Shown here in pieces: positions 7,737 through 14,076 of a DNA stretch of 38,115 bases. How positions within the stretch are numbered: the first letter of the stretch is position 1; each line of letters starts with the position of its first letter. The notes under the pieces were generated by a model that saw only the letters and a list, made by a program, of their open reading frames with translations, had not been told where the DNA came from and did no database searches. The DNA is from a virus. The position numbers were made by a program, and so were the translations under genes. Location of the stretch: positions 1-38,115 of the IMG/VR virus record IMGVR_UViG_3300028925_010766; one strand, written 5' to 3'.

Positions 7737-8465
7737 CTAGAAAGGTAGTTCGTCTACAAGGTCGTCTCCTGTGAAGTCTTCGGCTGGAACGTCCTTACCA
7801 GGAGGCGGAGGCATATCCGAGTTATCTACATCCCCATCAATCGCACCGGCAACCTTCTGCACAGCAGACTCAGGGGCATGTTGGTACCCCTTTGGGAGTA
7901 CGGATCTCTGGTCGGTCTGAGCAATGAACAGGGTAGTTGCCAGCATCCGAGCTTGTGTCACGCACTCTGTAGGTGATCGGTCGGTCAAGTCTTCGCCAAA
8001 TAGAATATGACAAGCTCTTGAGTATGAGGCGGTGAACACGTCACAAGCCTCTCCCAGAGATATTCCAGATCCTCTCTGTGGGGCCTTTGTTGGAGCCGTA
8101 GGCTGTTTCTGGGCCGCTCCCGGCGCAGGTGGAGGTCCACCACGGCTAGGCTCTGGGTCGGGTGCGTCTGCTGTCCTGCCAGGGGTTGCCAGTTCCCATC
8201 CGTCCCCGTCATAGGTCCAGACCTTCCACTCTCCGTTCTTCTTGCCCTTCTTGATGGCGAGGGGCATACCCACAGACGGGTTGAGAGATTCGATGGTACC
8301 CTGAAGCTCTCCGTCAGTGAACAGGACCTTGTCCTCTCCGTTCTCTTCGACTCCCCAGATCCACCACGGACCAAACTTGCTGTTGCCACCCTTGGCAGGC
8401 TTATCGAACTGCAAGGACAGCGAAACCGTGTCGGCTCCAAATTCTACTTTAGGCTTATCAGCCAA
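7737..8465 (-). CDS. Putative single-stranded-DNA-binding protein
   Basis: The 242-residue protein starts at a TTG with AAGGAG seven bases upstream. Residues 1-95 are rich in beta-strand and aromatic residues (PWWIWGVEE, GEWKVWTY), as in an OB-fold. A Pro/Ala/Gln-rich linker follows (about 98-130), then a helical segment. The extreme C-terminus is acidic and ends in LVDELPF, very like the DDDIPF tip by which SSB proteins recruit replication partners. The tip is the strongest evidence; the OB-fold is inferred. It is the only likely replication protein in the window and is first in its block after a GC hairpin. Confidence 0.6.
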   Translation of the reverse strand: MADKPKVEFGADTVSLSLQFDKPAKGGNSKFGPWWIWGVEENGEDKVLFTDGELQGTIESLNPSVGMPLAIKKGKKNGEWKVWTYDGDGWELATPGRTADAPDPEPSRGGPPPAPGAAQKQPTAPTKAPQRGSGISLGEACDVFTASYSRACHILFGEDLTDRSPTECVTQARMLATTLFIAQTDQRSVLPKGYQHAPESAVQKVAGAIDGDVDNSDMPPPPGKDVPAEDFTGDDLVDELPF

Positions 8466-8488
8466 AACACTTCTCCTTGTTGTTGGTT

Positions 8489-8515
8489 GCCCCCCGGCTT
8501 TCTGAGCCGGGGGGC
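8489..8515. terminator. GC-rich 11-bp hairpin between two minus-strand genes
   Basis: GCCCCCCGGCT (8489-8499) pairs perfectly with AGCCGGGGGGC (8505-8515) over a TTCTG loop. It separates the 78-aa gene (ends 8523) from the SSB-like gene (starts 8465). No T-run follows on the minus strand, so it may attenuate, stabilise an mRNA end, or act as a partial terminator. Confidence 0.6.
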
Positions 8516-8522
8516 TTCTCCC

Positions 8523-8759
8523 TTACTTGGACGTGTCTTCTACAACCTCTGTCTCATAGCCCTCCGGGACGTTCCACCATCCCCCGCCGTGGCTGAACTC
8601 AACTTCATCATCCCCCGTCAGTGCCGGAGTTATTTTAATGACGTAGTGGTTTTTGTCGAACCACTCCTTGCCAACAGTGCCACTCAGCTTGTCTTGTACT
8701 TCCTTCAAGCTCTTACCCAGTGCCCATGCACCGAGAGTCCATCCGAAGAAATCACTCAT
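8523..8759 (-). CDS. Hypothetical protein, 78 aa, first gene after promoter
   Basis: The ATG at 8759 has a good GGGAGG ribosome site and lies about 50 bases downstream of a near-consensus promoter. The product begins with a short hydrophobic Trp-rich segment (FFGWTLGAWALGKSL) followed by a mixed beta/charged region with paired Trp (GGGWWNVPEG). No family is recognised. Its position as promoter-proximal gene suggests high early expression. Confidence 0.7.
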   Translation of the reverse strand: MSDFFGWTLGAWALGKSLKEVQDKLSGTVGKEWFDKNHYVIKITPALTGDDEVEFSHGGGWWNVPEGYETEVVEDTSK

Positions 8760-8809
8760 ATTAAACCTCCCTCAGAGGTCTATAACAAGGACCATTCCCT
8801 GTTACTATA

Positions 8810-8838
8810 AGTATACGAATGTCTACCTTGTATGTCAA
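8810..8838 (-). promoter_or_regulatory. Consensus sigma-70 promoter for 8759 to 5314 genes
   Basis: On the minus strand TTGACA (8838-8833) and TATACT (8815-8810) are separated by exactly 17 bases. The -35 is perfect and the -10 near-perfect. A GTAGAC word inside the spacer is also present in the second minus-strand promoter (10991-11020). Transcription would start near 8803 and read the 8523-8759 gene onward. Confidence 0.85.
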
Positions 8839-8850
8839 GGTGCTTAGTAA

Positions 8851-8894
8851 GAAACCTTTTCCTATTTGAAAGAAAGCTTAGGGAAACCTTTTCC
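8851..8894. promoter_or_regulatory. Two 12-bp direct repeats upstream of the promoter
   Basis: GAAACCTTTTCC occurs at 8851-8862 and 8883-8894, 32 bases apart (about three helical turns). The inner copy ends 12 bp upstream of the -35 of the 8810-8838 promoter, a natural place for a regulator. The outer copy also forms a small GGGAAA/TTTCCC dyad (8881-8895). Confidence 0.5.
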
Positions 8895-8924
8895 CATTGG
8901 ATCATATGGGCAGTGCTTCTTTGG

Positions 8925-9176
8925 TCACTGCTCACTCCTCCACGCTTTTATTCCCTCTGATAGCATTTCTATGTCTTCTTGCAGGAACCGGGGAATAAGA
9001 TCGTTCGTTACTTCTCCTTTGGTTTCGCACATCAACAGGGCTACATAAGAAGTGAGTAGCATCCTTCGGGATTGATCTCTTATGGTGTGTAGGGCTCCGA
9101 GGCGTTTTCTTCTCTCAACCTCTTCCATGTCATCCCAGTCCTGCTCGGTCATCTCGTAATCCTCAGGCTCGGTCAT
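8925..9176 (-). CDS. Hypothetical acidic helical protein, 83 aa
   Basis: It starts with the ATGA overlap at the methyltransferase stop. The N-terminus is strongly acidic (MTEPEDYEMTEQDWDDMEEVE), followed by two or three helices with a hydrophobic central one. No domain is recognised. It is the last gene of the 10943-8925 operon. Confidence 0.65.
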   Translation of the reverse strand: MTEPEDYEMTEQDWDDMEEVERRKRLGALHTIRDQSRRMLLTSYVALLMCETKGEVTNDLIPRFLQEDIEMLSEGIKAWRSEQ

Positions 9177-9940
9177 CGGAAGTCCATCACCTCCTGGGCC
9201 ATGCTCTTAGCGGCGATCTCGCAATACTTCTCTTCAAGCTCGATGCCAATAGCTCTCTTGTTGAGGTTCTTCGCTGTTCTCAGTGTAGTCCCAGAGCCCA
9301 TGAAAGGATCTATCACCACGTCTGCGTTGTGGACCTCAAGGCACCTTGCCACAAGCTCTTTAGGAAAGGTTGCCCCATGTGCAGGATTAGGGACAGGCTT
9401 AATGCGCCAGATATTGTCCATCTCTCCACGAGGGAATGTGGCAGTCTCGAATTGGCGGGTCATAGGATCTCTATTGTCGAATACTAGAACGAACTCATAG
9501 GACGAGTTAAAGGTTCTCTCCTTCATTGCTGGCTCCCCAGATCCCTTGTCCCACACGACAACCTCTTTCAGTGTGTCCTTAAACGCTCCCATCATCTCAA
9601 ACAGGGGGCGTTTATTGCCTGTAGCTAACTGGATATTCCAGAACACCACAGGCACCAGGCCCAGGCACGAGGTTAGCACGTCTGAGGCCATCTCGTAGTA
9701 ATCATTAGGGTGTAGGTTGTCCTCATAGCCGTAGTATTTACTGGAGAACTCGTGCTGAACGACCTGCCTCGACACGTAGTCCCGCTTTCCGTTGACTCGC
9801 ATGTTGAGGTTGTATGGAGGGCTTGTGACAACTGCTCCATTCTCCTCTACGGGCAGGATAGGCAGGATCTCCCTAGCGTCTCCATGATAGATTGTCACCC
9901 AATCGTCCGAGTAGTAGGGAGCTTGGTGGGTAAGTGTCAT
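9173..9940 (-). CDS. Beta-class site-specific DNA methyltransferase
   Basis: The catalytic motif IV is TSPPYN (residues 39-44) and the AdoMet-binding motif I is DPFMGSGTT (211-219), followed by AIGIELEEKY (motif II-like). The IV-before-I order defines the beta class, whose members methylate adenine N6 or cytosine N4. The length (255 aa) is normal and no target domain is obviously missing. No restriction enzyme gene lies beside it, so it is an orphan enzyme, likely protecting phage DNA from host restriction or modulating gene expression. It overlaps neighbours at both ends by ATGA. Confidence 0.93.
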   Translation of the reverse strand: MTLTHQAPYYSDDWVTIYHGDAREILPILPVEENGAVVTSPPYNLNMRVNGKRDYVSRQVVQHEFSSKYYGYEDNLHPNDYYEMASDVLTSCLGLVPVVFWNIQLATGNKRPLFEMMGAFKDTLKEVVVWDKGSGEPAMKERTFNSSYEFVLVFDNRDPMTRQFETATFPRGEMDNIWRIKPVPNPAHGATFPKELVARCLEVHNADVVIDPFMGSGTTLRTAKNLNKRAIGIELEEKYCEIAAKSMAQEVMDFR

Positions 9941-10203
9941 AGCCGATCCATGTCCCGCTCTTCGATGGTATCGTAGGGCATGTCCGGCTCAATGGCCCCG
10001 AAGTCCTCAAGGAACGCCTCTGCGATAATCTCCATGTCACTTGCAGACAGGGCTGCGACAACGTCGATCCTGTCCTCACCCTCTCCAAGCCACACAGCGG
10101 TGATCTCCACTTCAGGTCCCTCAGGCGGTTGCATGAATGTCCCCTTGAATCCTGGCGTTGCCGTTCCCTCAATCTCTACCTCAAGCTCAAGGTCCAGTTT
10201 CAT
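9937..10203 (-). CDS. Hypothetical protein, 88 aa, beta-rich N-terminus
   Basis: The N-terminal half alternates charged and hydrophobic residues as in beta strands (MKLDLELEVEIEG) and contains a PPEGPEVEI stretch seen in small uncharacterised phage proteins as I remember them. The C-terminal half is acidic and helical. It is translationally coupled to the methyltransferase (ATGA). Function unknown. Confidence 0.65.
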   Translation of the reverse strand: MKLDLELEVEIEGTATPGFKGTFMQPPEGPEVEITAVWLGEGEDRIDVVAALSASDMEIIAEAFLEDFGAIEPDMPYDTIEERDMDRL

Positions 10204-10376
10204 TCCATCCGCTCCCTGTCAAGCTCTTTGACGTAGTTGTTCAGACGCTCCTGCAAAAACGTCAGCGTGACGATCTCTTCAGCAGTCATGTTAAGTCGCG
10301 TCCCAGAAACTTCCAACAACGTCAGCACAGTTCCAGCCTCAGTTCGATCTAGAACAATAGGTCTAGACTTATTCAT
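10200..10376 (-). CDS. Hypothetical protein, 58 aa
   Basis: The start is placed at the ATG at 10376 (MNKSRPIVLD), seven bases after GGAG and overlapping the previous stop by eight bases; a longer upstream frame lacks a ribosome site. The product is helical, Leu/Glu-rich. No domain is recognised. Confidence 0.6.
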   Translation of the reverse strand: MNKSRPIVLDRTEAGTVLTLLEVSGTRLNMTAEEIVTLTFLQERLNNYVKELDRERME

Positions 10377-10677
10377 TGGTGAACTCCAAGGCAAAGGGGG
10401 CTGTTGGCATCTTGGCAATACGATAGTCGAACATCCTACCCTCTTCACGCCTACGCTTCTCTACGGTATACCCCAACGGCCTGAGCTTAGGCCGGAGGTC
10501 CCTCACACGTCTCAACGCCTCTCCCTGTCCCTGTGAGTGCCTCTCCTTGATCTCCTTGCCGGAGTGCCACTCTCCGTCGATCAAGATCAAGAAGGCCTCA
10601 CGTATGCCTTTCTGGAGGTCTGGCACGTCCTCGGCAGTGAGGATGCCCACTCCGCCATGCTCTCGGATGAAACTCAT
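10369..10677 (-). CDS. Putative winged-helix DNA-binding protein, 102 aa
   Basis: Residues about 27-90 read as a winged helix: a first helix (REAFLILIDGEWHSGKEI), a recognition helix (GEALRRVRDLRPKLRPLG) and a basic beta-wing (YTVEKRRREEGRMFDYRIA). Such small proteins usually regulate transcription. It overlaps both neighbours. Assignment rests on pattern only. Confidence 0.55.
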   Translation of the reverse strand: MSFIREHGGVGILTAEDVPDLQKGIREAFLILIDGEWHSGKEIKERHSQGQGEALRRVRDLRPKLRPLGYTVEKRRREEGRMFDYRIAKMPTAPFALEFTNE

Positions 10678-10943
10678 TCCCCTACCTCAGTCGAGCAGTC
10701 TTCGTGGACCTTCCACGCCATGTGATAGTCCCTGCCCCAGTCGTCTACAACCTCGCACCATAGCTCAACGGCTTCAGAATCATTAACGAGATGCCCACAG
10801 ACAAAGCAGGGACAGTAGTACTGCGTATCCATGGCAGGACCTTCATCGGCGTAGGTGCTGTTCCGTATTCTTTCTTTCATCCTGTCGGCTTGGTAGTAAT
10901 TCTTTTGGACGGACAGTATGTCGGAGGTTTTCATGCAATCCAT
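10674..10943 (-). CDS. Cys/His-containing small protein, first gene of operon
   Basis: The ATG at 10943 follows GAGGGAG by eight bases and the gene is promoter-proximal to 10991-11020. Cysteines at CPCFVCG near the middle, a later Trp-Cys and a His-Glu-Asp-Cys near the C-terminus could bind one zinc. The product is 89 aa. It leads an operon of six overlapping genes ending at 8925. Confidence 0.65.
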   Translation of the reverse strand: MDCMKTSDILSVQKNYYQADRMKERIRNSTYADEGPAMDTQYYCPCFVCGHLVNDSEAVELWCEVVDDWGRDYHMAWKVHEDCSTEVGE

Positions 10944-10990
10944 CTTAGTCTCTCCCTCAAGAGTGTAGGCTATTCCTTCTGCCTGATAGA

Positions 10991-11020
10991 AGTATACAAC
11001 CGTCTACTGAGACTTGTCAA
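10991..11020 (-). promoter_or_regulatory. Sigma-70-like promoter for 10943 to 8925 operon
   Basis: On the minus strand TTGACA (11020-11015) and TATACT (10996-10991) are separated by 18 bases. The same -10 and an internal GTAGAC are found in the promoter at 8810-8838, pointing to shared design. A second TTGACA lies further upstream at 11036-11031. Confidence 0.8.
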
Positions 11021-11090
11021 GAGAAAAGATTGTCAAGGGACAATAGGAGGAAAATACCTACGAAAAAACTCCAGCCAAGTCACCTAACAA

Positions 11091-11127
11091 AACATGCAGA
11101 CTAAGAAAACTTACCAAACATGCAGAC
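11091..11127. promoter_or_regulatory. 11-bp direct repeats between divergent promoters
   Basis: AACATGCAGAC is repeated at 11091-11101 and 11117-11127. The pair lies between a leftward promoter (10991-11020) and a rightward one (11136-11165), eight bases upstream of the latter's -35, where a regulator could control one or both directions. Confidence 0.5.
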
Positions 11128-11135
11128 CAAATCTG

Positions 11136-11165
11136 TTGACAGGTGGGGAGAGGTTTCTGTATCAT
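11136..11165 (+). promoter_or_regulatory. Rightward promoter
   Basis: TTGACA at 11136-11141 and TATCAT at 11160-11165 are separated by 18 bases. Transcription would begin about 11172, thirteen bases upstream of the ATG of the small Cys-rich ORF. Confidence 0.6.
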
Positions 11166-11184
11166 GGGTATGCCTTGAGGGAGG

Positions 11185-11343
11185 ATGAAGTGTAGGACAG
11201 CACAAGACGTAGGCACGAGGGAGAGCTACTACCAGTCCTATCGTGTAGGCATGAAGTTGAAGCTCGGACAGCCGGAGCATAATACAGGCTTGTGCAAGGG
11301 TGCCGCTTGCCACTGCGGGAGGACAGTATCCATCTCTAGGTAA
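11185..11343 (+). CDS. Small Cys-cluster protein, 52 aa
   Basis: An ATG at 11185 is preceded by GAGGGAGG (spacing short) just downstream of a promoter. The product is basic and its second half carries a Cys/His cluster (GLCKGAACHCGRTV) that could hold a zinc ion. A second in-frame ATG at 11251 would give a 30-residue protein. It lies between two divergent early transcripts, a usual place for a small regulator. Coding status is not certain because of its size. Confidence 0.45.
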   Translation: MKCRTAQDVGTRESYYQSYRVGMKLKLGQPEHNTGLCKGAACHCGRTVSISR

Positions 11344-11600
11344 ACGTGTCTATCCACCTTCAAGCGTCAACGAGTGATAGACTTGTAGTGCAATGGGGCT
11401 GAAAAGCAGGGGCCGAAAGGCCGTAGGTCTGGTGTGGACCTGTGTGGAGAGGGGGGAGTTTAGGTATGTCTAGGCCTTAGACTTTAAGCCTTGACATACC
11501 TATAGTAGTTTACCTACCTTGGAGCCATCGACCTTGGGCATCCCAACGGCTCGATGTGTGCCTAGTGTCCAACTGTCCTAGGCTTGCCTCCCTCAGGCAG
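11344..11600 (+). other. Gene-poor stretch with a 10-bp inverted repeat
   Basis: No convincing gene was found; a 26-codon ORF (11393-11473) lacks a ribosome site. TAGGTATGTC (11461-11470) is the inverse of GACATACCTA (11493-11502), enclosing partially paired AT-rich sequence. A TTGACATACCTATAG word at 11491 closely matches TTGACATAACTATAG at 11641. The stretch is read from the 11136 promoter and ends at a strong terminator, so it may be a 3' untranslated region or a small RNA. Confidence 0.5.
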
Positions 11601-11631
11601 AAAAAGGGACTTCCCTCAGGAGTCCCTTTTT
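11601..11631. terminator. Strong bidirectional intrinsic terminator
   Basis: AAAAAGGGACT (11601-11611) pairs fully with AGTCCCTTTTT (11621-11631) over a nine-base loop. The right arm ends in a T-run and the left arm gives one on the other strand, so it can stop transcription from both sides. Confidence 0.85.
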
Positions 11632-11640
11632 CTATGTACC

Positions 11641-11693
11641 TTGACATAACTATAGCATAGCCGTATCACTATGACTATGTTATAGTGATACGG
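11641..11693 (+). promoter_or_regulatory. Promoter with overlapping 12-bp palindromic operator
   Basis: TTGACA (11641-11646) is followed after 17 bases by a weak -10 TATCAC (11664-11669). The -10 lies inside a perfect inverted repeat: CCGTATCACTAT (11661-11672) and ATAGTGATACGG (11682-11693), nine bases apart. A protein bound there would block the promoter. The next gene is a ribbon-helix-helix DNA-binding protein, so autoregulation is likely (inferred). Confidence 0.65.
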
Positions 11694-11779
11694 AGAGGGA
11701 AATCCAAGCGTCTCAATAATCCGCTGCGTTGAGACCACGTCTCCATACGCGAGAGCCTGAGCGACCTGGACCCCTCTCC
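11692..11779 (+). promoter_or_regulatory. Foldable 5' leader of the ribbon-helix-helix gene
   Basis: GGAGAGGG (11692-11699) pairs with CCCTCTCC (11772-11779), enclosing a second stem GTCTCAA/TTGAGAC (11710-11716 with 11729-11735). The structure ends 12 bases before the AAGGA ribosome site of the gene at 11802. It may control translation; no known riboswitch class is recognised. Confidence 0.4.
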
Positions 11780-11801
11780 ACCATACACACAAGGAATGTC
11801 T

Positions 11802-12002
11802 ATGGCCCAACTGAACGTCAGCATACCTACCCCTTTGCGGCTCAGGCTTATCAAGCACTGTTCTGACCAAGGGGTTTCACAGGGAGAGCTTGTCAGGAAG
11901 TTGATTACAGCTCACCTAGGCGTTGAGTTAGACCGGATAGACAAACTGGAGAACAGGTTAACAGCAGTTGAAGTCAAGGTGGGATTTGAACCGTATTTGT
12001 AA
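11802..12002 (+). CDS. Ribbon-helix-helix DNA-binding protein, 66 aa
   Basis: The start is the second ATG (11802), six bases after AAGGA; the ATG at 11796 abuts the ribosome site. Residues 1-42 fit the Arc/MetJ/CopG fold: a beta strand (MAQLNVSIP), helix one (LRLRLIKHCSDQ) and helix two (SQGELVRKLITAHLG). A heptad-like tail follows (RIDKLENRLTAVEV). These proteins bind DNA as dimers through the strand, often to repress their own promoter; the palindrome at 11661-11693 is the obvious candidate operator. A second such protein is at 19641-20027. Confidence 0.75.
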   Translation: MAQLNVSIPTPLRLRLIKHCSDQGVSQGELVRKLITAHLGVELDRIDKLENRLTAVEVKVGFEPYL

Positions 12003-12017
12003 TACATAGGACCCTGT

Positions 12018-12200
12018 ATGGACACTCAACGGCACCCTGCAACAACGAATCAAGGTATGCGCGTGACGCATACGGACACAGCTACGTGTGTTTGGGTTGA
12101 TACAGTCGATATGTCTTTGAGTGTGAGCCTATCCGAGCAAGAGCTTGAATGGCTTATCGACCAACTACAACGCGCCAGGGTAGCTTGCGCTACCGCATGA
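12018..12200 (+). CDS. Small hypothetical protein, 60 aa
   Basis: It follows the ribbon-helix-helix gene by 15 bases. The C-terminal half (MSLSVSLSEQELEWLIDQLQRARV) reads as a strand plus an amphipathic helix, while the N-terminal 30 residues look disordered, so translation may start at the ATG at 12057. It converges with and overlaps the minus-strand zinc protein by 11 bases. Confidence 0.45.
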   Translation: MDTQRHPATTNQGMRVTHTDTATCVWVDTVDMSLSVSLSEQELEWLIDQLQRARVACATA

Positions 12201-12429
12201 CACAGTGACACACGCTCCCGCCTCTTGCTCGGTCTGGTCGCTCTATCTGCCCTGTTCCGCGACACTTCTTGCAATGCGGGTCAGCATTTGCGTCGAGAAT
12301 AATATCTCCCTGCGATTCTGCGCCTATACGGGCGAGATTCTCAACGCCACCCCGCATCTCTGCTTTCGGGATGCGGGAACTGAGTCGAGGCTGAGATAGT
12401 GCGCGGTCTATTTCTTCTTGTGTTATCAT
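12190..12429 (-). CDS. Small DnaJ-type Cys-rich protein, 79 aa
   Basis: The C-terminus carries CKKCRGTGQIERP followed by CHC, a single half of the DnaJ-type zinc motif (CxxCxGxG) closed by a second Cys pair. The N-terminal part is charged and helical. The ATG at 12429 lacks a strong ribosome site. A similar motif is in the neighbour at 12722-12943, suggesting paralogy. Confidence 0.6.
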   Translation of the reverse strand: MITQEEIDRALSQPRLSSRIPKAEMRGGVENLARIGAESQGDIILDANADPHCKKCRGTGQIERPDRARGGSVCHCVMR

Positions 12430-12499
12430 GTGTAGTGTCTTGCAAAGGCCATGCCAGACTTATCTCTCTCTGGGCGTGATTCTTTTTTAGGTTAAATAT

Positions 12500-12556
12500 C
12501 CGTCTATTCAGACGGGATTCCCGGTTGAAAGGGGAGGCCTTAGGCCTCCCCTTTTT
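12500..12556. terminator. Terminator between converging transcripts
   Basis: AAAGGGGAGGCC (12528-12539) pairs with GGCCTCCCCTTT (12543-12554) over a TTA loop, followed by a T-run to 12556 on the plus strand. A smaller stem, CCGTCT/AGACGG, lies just before (12500-12515). It would end plus-strand transcription from 11641 and probably the minus-strand transcript ending at 12558. Confidence 0.8.
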
Positions 12557-12557
12557 C

Positions 12558-12716
12558 CTATCCTTGCCTCTCCGCCTTCATGGCACGTTCCAACTGACAG
12601 GCGTTGCAGTCGTCATTCCCTGACGCATGGTGCTTACCGTCGCCGGGACAACTACCCTTCGGATGTTCCCACTTCCACTGGCGCATCATATTCTCAGCGG
12701 CTTCTAGTAATGTCAT
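12558..12716 (-). CDS. Small Cys-rich protein, 52 aa
   Basis: The ATG at 12716 follows GAGGGG, which overlaps the previous stop at 12722. The product has one Cys at residue 23 (GSCPGDGKHH) and a CNAC pair at 37-40, with paired His at 29-30, enough for one zinc site. It ends two bases before the terminator stem. Its size alone made it easy to overlook; the start, spacing and composition support a real gene. Confidence 0.65.
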   Translation of the reverse strand: MTLLEAAENMMRQWKWEHPKGSCPGDGKHHASGNDDCNACQLERAMKAERQG

Positions 12717-12721
12717 CTCAA

Positions 12722-12943
12722 TCACCCCTCAGGTGGTAGTTCGTTAAAGGCCTCTAGGACAGCCTCTTTAATGAGATCCTTCCAGTAAGACCTTTCCAAC
12801 TCCTTGTTCATCTCCTGCTGTGCTGACGCCACGCATAGGCAGGGGATGGTGTGCTTTATGCCTCTACTCTGCTGAGGCTCCAACCTACCTTCGCCTTCGC
12901 AGAGCAAGCAACTCGGATCGGCAAGATTCAAAGGTTCTGACAT
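12722..12943 (-). CDS. Small DnaJ-type zinc protein, 73 aa
   Basis: CLLCEGEGR near residue 12 and CLC near residue 35 repeat the CxxCxGxG plus CxC layout of the 12190-12429 product. The C-terminal half is an acidic amphipathic helix (DLIKEAVLEAFNELPPEG). Likely a protein or nucleic-acid binder; function unknown. Confidence 0.65.
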   Translation of the reverse strand: MSEPLNLADPSCLLCEGEGRLEPQQSRGIKHTIPCLCVASAQQEMNKELERSYWKDLIKEAVLEAFNELPPEG

Positions 12944-12949
12944 AACACG

Positions 12950-13213
12950 CTAACCTAGAAACTCGTCAGCAATCTTCTCACAACGGCTTCTCAGGTCCTC
13001 AGGGCTGATGTTGCTCTTTGTGGCAAGCACTCCCTGCATAGCTGCCAGTATGTAGTGATCCCTTGTCGTTAGCACAATGACCGGAACTGCAATATCCGAA
13101 TGGATAACCTCCGGCTCACCGAGGGACCTTTCTTCAACAGGCCTCAACTCCTCTGCCTGTTCTTCAGGGACCTTTTCACTTGTCTCAACGTCTTTAGACT
13201 TCTTCCGCTGCAT
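12950..13213 (-). CDS. Hypothetical protein, 87 aa
   Basis: The ATG at 13213 has AAGGAG seven bases upstream and lies inside the end of the preceding gene. The N-terminal 40 residues are highly charged (basic then acidic), and the second half (HYILAAMQGVLATKSNISPEDLRSR, shown in part) is helical and resembles a motif common in small phage proteins. Function unknown. Confidence 0.6.
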   Translation of the reverse strand: MQRKKSKDVETSEKVPEEQAEELRPVEERSLGEPEVIHSDIAVPVIVLTTRDHYILAAMQGVLATKSNISPEDLRSRCEKIADEFLG

Positions 13214-13535
13214 CCGATTTCTCCTTCAAGGTTCGCATCTTATCTCGGAACTCCATGTTAGGCGACCTGTCCTCCAGTATCGCCCACACCTCCAAAAACG
13301 CCTTCTCTAACGCCACCACTGACTGCGCCCTATCAAGGTCAATCTCTATCGTAGTCCATCGCCAGCGGCACTCTGGGTTAATACACTCCCTCCGTCTATG
13401 TACTCCGTTCACCTCCTGACGTGTTGAGACACGATGGCCTCTCTCTCCACAAGCCGTACATATACGTGGGTCGTTAGCCGTTTGCTTCTGTTCTCTCGTG
13501 AGCTTTACCACGTTTCCGTCATTGCTGTTGTCCAC
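13194..13535 (-). CDS. NrdR-like zinc-ribbon protein, 113 aa
   Basis: GTG start at 13535 with GAGGAGG just upstream. Residues about 24-62 (ICTACGERGHRVSTRQE, then RRRECINPECRWRWTTIEI) closely follow the zinc ribbon of NrdR and Ogr-type regulators: CxxCG, a basic turn, C-x-x-x-x-C and the RWTTIE end. NrdR's ATP-cone is absent. It may regulate transcription by DNA binding; the ribonucleotide reductase link cannot be claimed. Confidence 0.65.
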   Translation of the reverse strand: MDNSNDGNVVKLTREQKQTANDPRICTACGERGHRVSTRQEVNGVHRRRECINPECRWRWTTIEIDLDRAQSVVALEKAFLEVWAILEDRSPNMEFRDKMRTLKEKSDAAEEV

Positions 13536-13846
13536 CTATCCTCCTCTCTGTCAGCGGCTTTCCGCAATGTGCTTATAACACCTTCCTCGTTTTCATACCT
13601 GTCATTCTGGAACGTCCAGTCTCCGGCTTGCCACGCGCAGACCTTTGTCAACTGATCTGTTATGCTATAAAGTCCCTCAATTATCGACCAACTACAACGT
13701 GCTTCCGCATGTACCTTCTGTGACTCAACTCCATGCCGAGCCGGTATAAAATCACCTGTCAATGTGTCGTGCCATACATACACCAGGATCTCCCTATTAA
13801 GACTCGACCTTAACCGAGCCACTCCCTCCGCCTCTCCGAGTGTCAT
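13505..13846 (-). CDS. Paralogous small protein C (EAxGVARLRxxL family), 113 aa
   Basis: The start is the ATG at 13846 in an ATGA overlap. The N-terminus EAEGVARLRSSLNREILVYV repeats with small changes at the start of 14077-14340 and 14342-14563. It appears to be a strand-helix unit followed by an unrelated longer tail rich in Trp. Three tandem copies mean recent duplication. No known family is recognised. Confidence 0.6.
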   Translation of the reverse strand: MTLGEAEGVARLRSSLNREILVYVWHDTLTGDFIPARHGVESQKVHAEARCSWSIIEGLYSITDQLTKVCAWQAGDWTFQNDRYENEEGVISTLRKAADREEDRWTTAMTETW

Positions 13847-14028
13847 ACAGGCTCTCCCGTATACACTACAGTCCAGCAACTACACTCCTCAAGCTCTCTC
13901 CACGTAATGGCCTTTATAGCTTTGTGGCCTCTTTTGCACCTTTTCGATAGATACCTTGCGTATCTACTGGCTCCGGCTCTTGTGGCAAACTGCGAGCCTC
14001 TCTCTTGCGCCTCTGTCAGTTGAGTCAT
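13843..14028 (-). CDS. Basic small protein, 61 aa
   Basis: The ATG at 14028 has AAAGG at good spacing. The product is basic (RYARYLSKRCKRGHKAIKAI) and ends with a strand-rich segment. It sits between two members of the tandem paralog family and overlaps the next gene by ATGA. Possibly nucleic-acid binding; unknown. Confidence 0.55.
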   Translation of the reverse strand: MTQLTEAQERGSQFATRAGASRYARYLSKRCKRGHKAIKAITWRELEECSCWTVVYTGEPV

Positions 14029-14076
14029 TTGGACACCTTTTAACTTCCTCTATAGTTATCAGTATCGACCTTTACA

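Noticed and set aside
11692-11783. Possible tRNA (7-bp acceptor-like stem followed by ACCA)
   Set aside because: The closing stem and CCA are there, but no T-arm with TTCRA, no D-arm and no 5+7+5 anticodon arm can be built.
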